Shown here in pieces: positions 5,614-11,968 of a DNA stretch of 11,968 nucleotides (position 1 is its first letter; every line of letters begins with the position of its first letter). Source of the stretch: Candidatus Gallibacteroides avistercoris (GTDB lineage: Bacteria; Bacteroidota; Bacteroidia; Bacteroidales; CHK158-818); NCBI GenBank assembly GCA_018714665.1, contig DVNA01000018.1, forward strand, positions 1 to 11,968. The letters run 5' to 3'. The notes beneath the pieces are model-generated. The model was not told the DNA's origin, did no database searches, and was given only the letters and a program-made list of their open reading frames with translations. The translations under genes and the position numbers were made by a program.

Positions 5614-8600
5614 ATCACAATCTTACCTAATAAAGAGATACGTACCTTATGCGGATTCAGGCTTGTAAAGGCTTTCAAGGATTGTACCCTATAAAACTTT
5701 TTAACCTTCAAATCTTTTGATGTCTCATCTGTTGTTGTTTCAGCATGATATCTAAATACATAATAACTACATGCTATTTTTTGTACCCGATACAGGTATT
5801 TATTCAACAGGGCATAATCTTGCTGGTCGATGGCATACTGATACATCTCTTCGTCGATACCGAGAATGAACATTTCGTTTTGTTGCAAGGACTGTTGAAA
5901 AGTCCAGGTTGCATCGGGCAAAGAGGCCATACACGTTTCCGGCAGGTTGTCGGGCAGGTTATCCCACACCGCTGCCGGACGGGTAATAACGGCAGGTATT
6001 CCATATTTTTTCCGCTCTACGGCTTCCCAAAAAGTTACAACCTGCTCCCGATATTTTCCCTCCCTGTCGGTATAAATGGCCACGTGGTGGTTATTTCCGG
6101 GCTTGACATAGCCCACTGGCTCTCCGGATGAATCGTATCGCAAGGGTACTATGGCTGTCAGTCCGGTAAAACAACGTACCGAACGGATGGCGTTTTTCGC
6201 GTCTTTATCGGAGTACAACGGTTCTGCAAATGCTTTCTTTACATTACCCTGATATGCCTCGATACGCTGCCGGATAACGTTGCGAATACGGTTATCGACA
6301 ATGGAATTTAAAACAGAATCTATGCTTTTCTTTTTTTCAACCGCATTGCTGATATCTTTTACGATACTCTCAATCGGATATTTTATAACAGATTGTTGTG
6401 CCAACACGGTTTCTCCTTTTTTATTCTTCTGGTACCGCTTAATCGATCCGTAAAGGCTCTCTTCGCAGAGGGCTCCCCGGGGAACAACAATGTGATCTTG
6501 TGCCAAGATACGTTTACCTTTTGAATAGATATAACGTTTGCCAAAGGTTGCCACCCGTTTACCGGCTTTGAACGATACCAGAATACGGTCGGCCGCTGCC
6601 GAGACTTCTGCAAAAGAGGGGTGCGGTTGTGCCTGGATGTACCGTTGCAGGTTGGTTTTCCGGCTTTGATACTCCTCTCCCTGTACATCTTCGGGCTTAA
6701 AATTCTGGTCGCGATATGCCATGAGGTTGTTCAGCCGCTGGATATATCCCTGCTTGGTACAGGCGATGGTAAGCGCATCGATGGCATGATGGCGGTGATC
6801 ATTCCGTTTTGACCAATCCTTTATACGCAACTCCGTAAACAGGTTGTTCTTGTGTTTTCGTTCTACCGGAACGATGAAATTCAGTTCGTTTTCCGGATCG
6901 AGTTCCCGATACCGGTTGAAGTTCAATCGGTGCAATACCTCGTCCCATCCCCACTGGCGACGCAGGAAATCGGTTACACTGCCGCTGGTTGCCGTTACAT
7001 TCCGGCAAACGGTCTGCAATATCTCGAGGGCTTTACGGGCTATATACTGGCTCTCCCGCAACTGACGTTCTATAAAATCGTCCGGAATCTTATTGCCGGG
7101 TGTCAACAGCCGTTCCAGTTTTGTTTTGGAGATATGCTTCTCTGCATAATGCCGGTTTACCCGCTCTATGTAGTCGGCCAACACGGCGTCTCCTTTCGAT
7201 GCCATGTAATCGTATGCCGTAAGGGCTCCTTTCTCCCCGTTGCATTTCTTGCAGGAACAGACTTTATTGGAGAAACTGTCGTCGAAGAAAAGCGCCTTGG
7301 GGAGGATGTGCTCAATCTCTACATCGTAACCGGACAAGAAATCAGATACATTTACCGGACTATTGCAATACATACATTTATGCTGCGACTCTTCCCACAA
7401 CTTGAATTTCTGAATCCGGGAACGGGTAGGCGTGAGGGCATACTCCTCCTGTATGCGTTTGGCTTTGGCATCGTTCTCTCGCCGATTCTTCCTCATCTGC
7501 TGATCGGTTTCATTGCGCTCCTCCTTGCTCTGCTTCAACTCGCGGGCCAACTCTACCCGTATTTCGTCGAAAGGCCCGTACGCATCGATGGCTGCATTTA
7601 CCACATGAATCATTTGGTTGAGAATTTTCTCTACCACCGGTTGGCGCAATTCGTTTTTGGCCAAAAGCGGCAATTTTTCGACAAGAGGCCGAAGTTGATT
7701 CTCTTGGGCAGAAAGCGTGGAGCTGTGGTTGAATCCCGCACAAAGACAGGCCTCTGAATAGAGAAATCCCTCTTGCAGATAAGGGATGATGCGCCGCATG
7801 GCCCTGCTCGATTTATTGCCATATCCGCTCTTTACAAAATCTATCCGACAGAGGCGATCCAAGGTCTCCGGATCGGAAATTCCAAACTGTTTCTTCAAGG
7901 TGTTTTTCAACTCCTGTTCGTCCGAAATGGAATAGACGGTATGCCAAAGCCGATAAAGGGGCTCCTGCTCAAAATCGTCGGTAACGATTCGTACCACCTC
8001 GCCCGTTTCTGTATTAACCGTCGAGGTCTGCTCGATTTTCAGTGAAAACTGCAACCACTGCTCAGCTTCTGGATGTCCCTTCAACGCTTTTGCCAGGGCA
8101 CACTTCGTGGTATTTCCCGGCAAACCGTTGCCAATAGCCTTACCGCCCCGCCAACCATCGGCCTTGGAAATACCGAGGATTTTATACAGATCGGAAAGTT
8201 TCAGCTTCTCATGCGTATCCATAAAATGGAAAATCTGCTGCTTCTGCTCGGCGGTTATGTATAACGAATCATTCTTCTTGTTTTTAATGTTGGCCGACAG
8301 GTTATTGATACTCTCCCATAACTTGCAGTACTGGAATAGCGGGGAAGATCGAGGGGCGACCTTGGGCCCGCTTTGAACGGTTTTCCCCGCTGGATTGACA
8401 TATTCACGTTTTTCAAAATCGCACAAAGCGACCAAATGTTTGCACGATTTCAGGTTTCGTTGGTAATATATGATCTTATTGCGGAGCGTATCGATAATAT
8501 CTTCTGTCAAGATAGCGGGGTAATATGCCTTTTGACAGGCAAGAATACGGTTGAACTCTTCTATATAGGCCTTACGCGGATAAACCCAGTCTTTGCACCG

Positions 8601-9140
8601 GAAAAAAGAATCGGCTGTTAACTGCTCGTAGAAAAACGCTCCGATAGTCTTTCCGGTCTGTTTGAGTTCGTCGTAACGGTTATTCACCTCCTTTACATAT
8701 TCGGTCTGTTTCTTGTCGGTTTCGGCATCGTCTTTCCGGGACGACCGGTATCCCCGTTTCTGGTTCAGGTGATACAAGACCCGCCCCAATTCCGGAAGCG
8801 AAATTTTCTCCTGTACGGATTTTGCCCTTAACTGCCATAGTTGTATCGCCGATAATTTTATCAACTCCTCGTCGGGTAACATATCGAGTTTCCGAAGTAA
8901 CTTCGTCAAGTTCTCACGCCGTTGCTGATACCGGTCGTACCCTTTGCGCTGGGTTCTTTTTTGTGTACGTTTTGCATTCTTGGAAATGGCATTTCCACTG
9001 CTAAATTCCTGCTTCTCATCGGAGGACAAAGGTATAATCCGGCTTCCCAAGGCCTCTATACGCATATCCGTCTCCTCCTCTTTTACAACGGCCCAGCCAA
9101 TACTGGCCACACCCAGATCAAGTCCTAAAATGGTTCTCAT
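5610..9140 (-). CDS. cas9: CRISPR-associated endonuclease Cas9 (type II-C)
   Basis: The 1176-residue protein has all Cas9 parts. RuvC-I is at 1-20 (GLDLGVASIGWAVV, catalytic D8). The arginine-rich bridge helix is about 55-85. The recognition lobe is about 90-510. RuvC-II is at 522-540 (IRVELAREL, E530). The HNH domain is about 575-650, with H611 in EIEHILPK, N634 in CNGEKG, and two cysteine pairs (C589/C592, C630/C633) that probably bind zinc. RuvC-III is at 776-795 (HRHHAIDAL, H785, D788). About 330 C-terminal residues form the wedge and PAM-interacting region. No catalytic residue is missing, so it should be an active crRNA:tracrRNA-guided double-strand nuclease. It is shorter than the roughly 1400-residue Cas9 of B. 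fragilis but within the II-C range. The start at 9140 gives the canonical MRTILGLDLG. It heads the cas9-cas1-cas2 operon, divergent from the tracrRNA. Confidence 0.97.
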   Translation of the reverse strand: MRTILGLDLGVASIGWAVVKEEETDMRIEALGSRIIPLSSDEKQEFSSGNAISKNAKRTQKRTQRKGYDRYQQRRENLTKLLRKLDMLPDEELIKLSAIQLWQLRAKSVQEKISLPELGRVLYHLNQKRGYRSSRKDDAETDKKQTEYVKEVNNRYDELKQTGKTIGAFFYEQLTADSFFRCKDWVYPRKAYIEEFNRILACQKAYYPAILTEDIIDTLRNKIIYYQRNLKSCKHLVALCDFEKREYVNPAGKTVQSGPKVAPRSSPLFQYCKLWESINNLSANIKNKKNDSLYITAEQKQQIFHFMDTHEKLKLSDLYKILGISKADGWRGGKAIGNGLPGNTTKCALAKALKGHPEAEQWLQFSLKIEQTSTVNTETGEVVRIVTDDFEQEPLYRLWHTVYSISDEQELKNTLKKQFGISDPETLDRLCRIDFVKSGYGNKSSRAMRRIIPYLQEGFLYSEACLCAGFNHSSTLSAQENQLRPLVEKLPLLAKNELRQPVVEKILNQMIHVVNAAIDAYGPFDEIRVELARELKQSKEERNETDQQMRKNRRENDAKAKRIQEEYALTPTRSRIQKFKLWEESQHKCMYCNSPVNVSDFLSGYDVEIEHILPKALFFDDSFSNKVCSCKKCNGEKGALTAYDYMASKGDAVLADYIERVNRHYAEKHISKTKLERLLTPGNKIPDDFIERQLRESQYIARKALEILQTVCRNVTATSGSVTDFLRRQWGWDEVLHRLNFNRYRELDPENELNFIVPVERKHKNNLFTELRIKDWSKRNDHRHHAIDALTIACTKQGYIQRLNNLMAYRDQNFKPEDVQGEEYQSRKTNLQRYIQAQPHPSFAEVSAAADRILVSFKAGKRVATFGKRYIYSKGKRILAQDHIVVPRGALCEESLYGSIKRYQKNKKGETVLAQQSVIKYPIESIVKDISNAVEKKKSIDSVLNSIVDNRIRNVIRQRIEAYQGNVKKAFAEPLYSDKDAKNAIRSVRCFTGLTAIVPLRYDSSGEPVGYVKPGNNHHVAIYTDREGKYREQVVTFWEAVERKKYGIPAVITRPAAVWDNLPDNLPETCMASLPDATWTFQQSLQQNEMFILGIDEEMYQYAIDQQDYALLNKYLYRVQKIACSYYVFRYHAETTTDETSKDLKVKKFYRVQSLKAFTSLNPHKVRISLLGKIVI

Positions 9141-9161
9141 AGTATTAAGAAATGTTTGATT

Positions 9162-9192
9162 GTAAAGATACTTTTTTTAATGATATAAATAA
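9162..9192 (-). promoter_or_regulatory. cas9: Candidate cas9 promoter
   Basis: On the minus strand TTA (complement of 9190-9192), 19 bp and TATCTTTA (complement of 9163-9170) are one base each from the Bacteroidota consensus, with a start roughly 15 nt before the cas9 ATG. A second candidate further upstream has an exact -7 box, TACTTTTG (complement of 9242-9249), but no -33 element; it would give a leader of about 95 nt. The sequence does not decide between them. Confidence 0.35.
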
Positions 9193-9304
9193 ATTTTTAT
9201 ATGTTTTATCTGTTATAAATGAACTATTCTGTGTTTGTTCGCAAAAGTATATTTCATCTGAAAAACCACTATATACCTATATATGAGAATATAAACACCT
9301 TCTT

Positions 9305-9316
9305 CCCTTTAAAGGG
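9305..9316. promoter_or_regulatory. Perfect 12-bp palindrome between cas9 and the tracrRNA
   Basis: CCCTTTAAAGGG is a perfect dyad and the only GC-containing island in the AT-rich 270-bp divergent region (9141-9411). It lies between the candidate cas9 promoters and the tracrRNA promoter, so it could be an operator. No known regulator motif is recognised, and chance is possible. Confidence 0.3.
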
Positions 9317-9411
9317 GAACATATAACAAAGTACAATAAATGCTATTTAATAAATTAAAAATTACAAATAGTAAATATCTCTTGTTTATCCTATTTTACA
9401 AAAAAAAATCT

Positions 9412-9419
9412 TATATTTG
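9412..9419 (+). promoter_or_regulatory. -7 element of the tracrRNA promoter
   Basis: TATATTTG fits TAnnTTTG and ends 5 nt before the first paired base of the anti-repeat (9424), where transcription would be expected to start. No good TTG is found 19-21 bp upstream; that part is AT-rich with an A-run. Confidence 0.65.
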
Positions 9420-9423
9420 CTGC

Positions 9424-9509
9424 ATAAACTTGAAGCAAATCACAATAAGGATTATTCCGTTGTGAAAACATTCAGAAGGGGGCTGCGCTTGCAGCCTCGT
9501 TCTTTTTTT
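9424..9509 (+). ncRNA. tracrRNA of the type II-C system
   Basis: Positions 9424-9446 (ATAAACTTGA, then AGCAAATCACAAT) are the anti-repeat. They pair with the first 24-25 bases of the CRISPR repeat with one single-base bulge, one A-C mismatch (repeat position 6) and one G-U pair. Next comes GGA-TTAT-TCC (9449-9458), a nexus-like hairpin right after the anti-repeat, then a possible small TGT-GAAAA-ACA hairpin (9461-9470) and the terminator hairpin. The RNA would be about 86 nt long. It pairs with crRNA, is cut by the host's RNase III where the II-C system uses it, and loads into Cas9. It is transcribed away from cas9, in the same direction as the array some 5 kb away. Confidence 0.92.
9475..9509 (+). 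terminator. Intrinsic terminator of the tracrRNA
   Basis: GGCTGC (9481-9486), loop GCTT and GCAGCC (9491-9496) form the core. The stem extends outward with G9479-C9498, one G-G mismatch, and GAA (9475-9477) with TTC (9500-9502). Seven T residues follow at 9503-9509. The hairpin is also the 3' part of the mature tracrRNA. Confidence 0.9.
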
Positions 9510-9584
9510 AGAGAGAGGTGTCTGTTTCTTTGAGTCTATCCATAGACGATTCGGTATATTAACGAAACCCTCACGGCATAGACA

Positions 9585-9598
9585 ACGTTTAAAAACGT
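9585..9598. promoter_or_regulatory. 14-bp palindrome upstream of the ychF promoters
   Basis: ACGTTT-AA-AAACGT is a perfect dyad ending 8 bp before the first ychF promoter (9607). An operator is possible. A second dyad, GTCTAT-CC-ATAGAC, lies at 9534-9547. Neither matches a regulator I recognise. The stretch between the tracrRNA terminator and 9600 shows no gene. Confidence 0.3.
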
Positions 9599-9606
9599 GG
9601 GATTCA

Positions 9607-9638
9607 TTTGTCCCGGCTCCCGCCTTTGATTATCTTTG
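9607..9638 (+). promoter_or_regulatory. Upstream promoter of the ychF region
   Basis: TTTG (9607-9610), a 20-bp gap and TATCTTTG (9631-9638) form a full Bacteroidota promoter. It is 29/35 identical to the second promoter at 9691-9725. Its transcript, starting near 9644, would carry the small ORF at 9662-9739 and then ychF. Confidence 0.7.
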
Positions 9639-9661
9639 TAGAAAATAGGAGGCGGCTGGAC

Positions 9662-9739
9662 ATGACCAAATCAGAAAACACGGTTTTCAAATTTGCCTCT
9701 GCTCTCGCCTTTCACTATCTTTGTACCCCGAATAGTTAG
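9662..9739 (+). CDS. Possible 25-residue leader peptide upstream of ychF
   Basis: ATG 9662 is preceded by a perfect AGGAGG (9647-9652) at a spacing of 9 nt, uncommon in this phylum, and opens a 25-codon frame (MTKSENTVFKFASALAFHYL, then CTPNS) ending in TAG. It sits directly behind the upstream promoter and overlaps the second promoter completely. The sequence shows no known domain. It could be a translated leader, a cryptic ORF or chance, since the coding stretch doubles as promoter sequence. Confidence 0.25.
   Translation: MTKSENTVFKFASALAFHYLCTPNS
9692..9723 (+). promoter_or_regulatory. ychF: Proximal promoter of ychF
   Basis: TTTG (9692-9695), 20 bp and TATCTTTG (9716-9723) fit the consensus. 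Transcription near 9730 would leave a leader of about 41 nt before the ychF ATG. That leader contains the near-tandem GAATAGTTA repeat at 9730-9747. Confidence 0.75.
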
Positions 9740-9770
9740 AATAGTTAGAAACCGTTTAAATTTAGATATA

Positions 9771-10874
9771 ATGGCATTACAATGCGGTATCGTAGGATTG
9801 CCCAATGTAGGAAAATCCACCCTTTTCAACTGCCTTTCGAACGCAAAGGCACAGTCAGCAAATTTCCCTTTTTGCACAATTGAACCCAACGTCGGGGTAA
9901 TCACCGTCCCGGACGAACGGCTGAATAAACTGGCCGAGTTGGTCAATCCCCAACGGGTAGTGCCCACTACCGTAGAGATTGTCGATATAGCCGGGCTGGT
10001 AAAAGGTGCCAGCAAAGGCGAAGGATTGGGTAACAAATTCCTGGCCAACATCCGTGAAACCGACGCCATCTTACACGTATTGCGCTGTTTTGACGACGAC
10101 AACATCACACACGTGGACGGCAGCGTCGATCCCGTACGCGACAAAGAGATCATCGACATGGAGTTGCAGCTGAAAGACCTCGAAACGATAGAGAGCCGCA
10201 TAACCCGCGTACAAAAACAGGCCCAAACCGGAGGCGACAAGGTAGCCAAAGTTGCGTACGAAGTACTGCTCAAATACAAAGAGGCTCTGGAACAAGGGAA
10301 ATCGGCCCGTACCGTACAGTTTGAAACCAAGGACGAGCAAAAAATAGCCAAAGAGTTGTTCCTGTTGACCGCTAAACCGGTGCTGTACATTTGCAACGTC
10401 GATGAAAAAAGTGCCGTAACCGGCAACCGGTACGTCGATATGGTACGGGAAGCCATCAAAGAAGAGAATGCCGAACTGCTGGTGGTAGCCGCCAAAATAG
10501 AATCGGAGATTGCCGAGTTCGAAACCTACGAAGAAAGACAGATGTTCCTGAACGAAATAGGATTGGAAGAATCGGGCGTATCGCGCCTGATACGTTCGGC
10601 CTATACCCTGCTCAACTTAGAGACCTACTTTACCGCCGGCCCGCAGGAAGTCAAGGCCTGGACCTACCTGAAAGGCAGCAAAGCGCCCCAATGTGCAGGA
10701 ATCATCCATACCGACTTTGAAAAGGGATTTATCCGTGCCGAAGTAATCAAATACGAAGATTACATCCATTACGGTTCGGAAGCCGCCTGCAAAGAGGCCG
10801 GCAAGATGAACGTAGAAGGAAAAGACTACGTAACGCAGGATGGCGACATCATGCATTTCCGTTTCAACGTATAG
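9771..10874 (+). CDS. ychF: Redox/translation-associated P-loop ATPase YchF (Obg family, OLA1)
   Basis: With the start at ATG 9771 the protein is 367 residues, the normal YchF length, and begins with the canonical MALQCGIVGLPNVGKSTLFN. The P-loop is GLPNVGKS (9-16), the G3 motif is DIAGLVKGASKGEGLGNKFL (72-91), and the G4 position is NVDE (209-212) in place of NKxD, the change that makes YchF prefer ATP to GTP. The helical insert lies at about 130-195 and the TGS domain at about 282-366. YchF binds ribosomes and in E. coli lowers resistance to oxidative stress by inhibiting catalase. A frame extension to TTG 9693 is rejected because it adds residues foreign to the family and would begin inside the proximal promoter. 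It is a chromosomal housekeeping gene and gives the right border of the CRISPR locus. Confidence 0.96.
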   Translation: MALQCGIVGLPNVGKSTLFNCLSNAKAQSANFPFCTIEPNVGVITVPDERLNKLAELVNPQRVVPTTVEIVDIAGLVKGASKGEGLGNKFLANIRETDAILHVLRCFDDDNITHVDGSVDPVRDKEIIDMELQLKDLETIESRITRVQKQAQTGGDKVAKVAYEVLLKYKEALEQGKSARTVQFETKDEQKIAKELFLLTAKPVLYICNVDEKSAVTGNRYVDMVREAIKEENAELLVVAAKIESEIAEFETYEERQMFLNEIGLEESGVSRLIRSAYTLLNLETYFTAGPQEVKAWTYLKGSKAPQCAGIIHTDFEKGFIRAEVIKYEDYIHYGSEAACKEAGKMNVEGKDYVTQDGDIMHFRFNV

Positions 10875-10941
10875 CATCCTTGCTGTTGGACACAGGGCTT
10901 TGGCAACCGACACAGACGGTAAATCTTAAAATTATAATACG

Positions 10942-11968
10942 ATGCGAAAAATACTTTTGTTGCTGATATTCATCTCAGGTCTATCGGAAACCGTAAAAGC
11001 TGTAAAAATCATATATGGACCCTATTTGCAAATGATAGGCGAAACAGAAGCCTCGATTGTCTGGGTTACCGACAAGAAATCGCTTTCGTGGGTAGAAATT
11101 GCCCCGGATGACGGCATGAACTTTTACGCCGAACAGCGCCCGCAATTCTTTGAAACCTTTCTGGGTAGAAAGGTGTTAGGAACCGTACACAAGATAAAAC
11201 TTACGGGACTGACCAAAGGGACGACCTACCGTTACCGAATCTTTTCGCAAGAGGTGATGGAAGAACAGGATTACCAAATATTTTACGGCCCCATTGCTTC
11301 AACCAATGTATATACCAAAGCTCCTTTGACCTTCCGTACGCTGGACAGCTCGCAAGAAAAAGTCCGATTCTTTATGGTCAACGACATACATGGCAACAAC
11401 GACCTCTTCAACTCGCTGTTGAAAGAGGTAAAAAAAGGCGAAACGGACTTTGTCCTGTTCAATGGCGACATGGTAAGCCACATGGATAGTGAACAGCAAC
11501 TCTTCGAAGGATTCGTTACATCGGCCGTAAAAAAATTTGCCTCTGAAATACCGTTTTACATGGTGCGGGGAAACCACGAAAGCCGAGGACGTTTTGCCCA
11601 GAACTACCTGAAATACTTTCCAACACCTACCGGTATGCCCTACTACACCTTTAAACAAGGCCCCGTATTCTTTATCATAATGGACGGAGGTGAGGACAAA
11701 CCAGACAACGATATAGAATACTTAGGAACAGGTGCATTCGATGCTTACCGAGAAGAAGAGGCAGCCTGGTTACAACAGGTTGTAGCAAGCCAGGAGTTTA
11801 AAACAGCCCCCTTCAAAGTAGTTGTCATCCATGTACCCCCTACCCAGAGTACCTGGCACGGACCACTGCATACCAAAAAGATGTTTGTCCCCATCCTGAA
11901 CAAAGCCGGGATAGACTTGATGTTGTGCGGACACCTGCACCAACATATCTATGCAGAACCCGGGACAG
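10942..11968 (+). CDS. Secreted metallophosphoesterase (purple acid phosphatase-like), 3' end outside window
   Basis: The frame from ATG 10942 stays open to the window edge, giving 342 residues so far. Residues 1-20 are a signal peptide (basic start, LLLLIFI core, probable cleavage after VKA). Residues about 22-135 look like the fibronectin III-type N-terminal domain of purple acid phosphatases (YGPYLQMIGETEASIVWVT, later GLTKGTTYRYRI). The calcineurin-like domain follows with all motifs visible so far: D148-x-H150, GDM (175-177), GNHE (210-213), H297 and GHLH (330-333). These bind two metal ions and hydrolyse phosphate esters, here in the periplasm or outside; the substrate is unknown. No promoter is clear in the 67 bp after ychF, so read-through is possible. 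Confidence 0.9.
   Translation, partial: MRKILLLLIFISGLSETVKAVKIIYGPYLQMIGETEASIVWVTDKKSLSWVEIAPDDGMNFYAEQRPQFFETFLGRKVLGTVHKIKLTGLTKGTTYRYRIFSQEVMEEQDYQIFYGPIASTNVYTKAPLTFRTLDSSQEKVRFFMVNDIHGNNDLFNSLLKEVKKGETDFVLFNGDMVSHMDSEQQLFEGFVTSAVKKFASEIPFYMVRGNHESRGRFAQNYLKYFPTPTGMPYYTFKQGPVFFIIMDGGEDKPDNDIEYLGTGAFDAYREEEAAWLQQVVASQEFKTAPFKVVVIHVPPTQSTWHGPLHTKKMFVPILNKAGIDLMLCGHLHQHIYAEPGT

Noticed and set aside
6852..7757. 301-codon open frame on the + strand inside cas9
   Set aside because: It is antisense to the conserved RuvC-II/HNH part of Cas9, shows no recognisable domain, and is a typical shadow frame of a long real gene.
9671..10495. 274-codon open frame on the minus strand over ychF
   Set aside because: It is serine-rich, antisense to the highly conserved ychF coding sequence and has no family features; a shadow frame.

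Overview
The window looks like a chromosomal segment of a member of the Bacteroidota, probably the order Bacteroidales. Several genes are preceded by the promoter type of this phylum (TTTG or TTG, 19-20 bp, then TAnnTTTG; TATCTTTG is found exactly at 424, 2790, 9631 and 9716), Shine-Dalgarno sites are mostly absent, and the CRISPR repeat and Cas proteins are of the Bacteroides type. The species cannot be named from the sequence alone.

Left part (1-1483, + strand): the C-terminal end of a YifB/ComM-family ATPase, then a BamE-like small lipoprotein behind a good promoter, then an 85-residue lipoprotein built of four 16-residue repeats. About 270 bp without a convincing gene follow.

Redox module (1484-3748): a leftward operon encodes thioredoxin, a small ferredoxin with an unusual first cluster motif, and a NapH-like membrane polyferredoxin. 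It is divergent from a LysR-type regulator that is clearly OxyR, with the CX8C redox cysteine pair C198/C207. The 122-bp divergent promoter region holds a sequence closely resembling the known OxyR operator (one half-site matches ATAGnTnnnAnCTAT exactly). It covers the oxyR -7 box and sits directly upstream of the thioredoxin operon promoter. This predicts oxyR autorepression and peroxide induction of the thioredoxin/ferredoxin operon.

CRISPR-Cas (3852-9509): a complete type II-C locus. It comprises a short array (five 47-bp repeats, four 30-bp spacers, + strand), a leader-like AT-rich stretch, a terminator, then cas2, cas1 and cas9 on the minus strand (operon order cas9-cas1-cas2), and a divergent tracrRNA on the + strand upstream of cas9. 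I found the tracrRNA by its anti-repeat (9424-9446), nexus-like hairpin and strong terminator. There is no csn2 or cas4. Every repeat carries a Bacteroidota-type promoter (TTG-19-TATCTTTG in R2-R5), so each spacer could be transcribed from its own start, as known for Neisseria and Campylobacter II-C systems. The first repeat is decayed only in its first six bases.

Right part (9510-11968, + strand): two nearly duplicate promoters 85 bp apart, a possible 25-codon leader ORF with a perfect AGGAGG, the GTPase/ATPase gene ychF, and a secreted metallophosphoesterase that runs off the window end.

No completely unknown system was found. The most worthwhile leads are the repeat-internal promoters, the OxyR operator with its redox operon, the inverted repeat-like element in the leader, and the duplicated ychF promoter.
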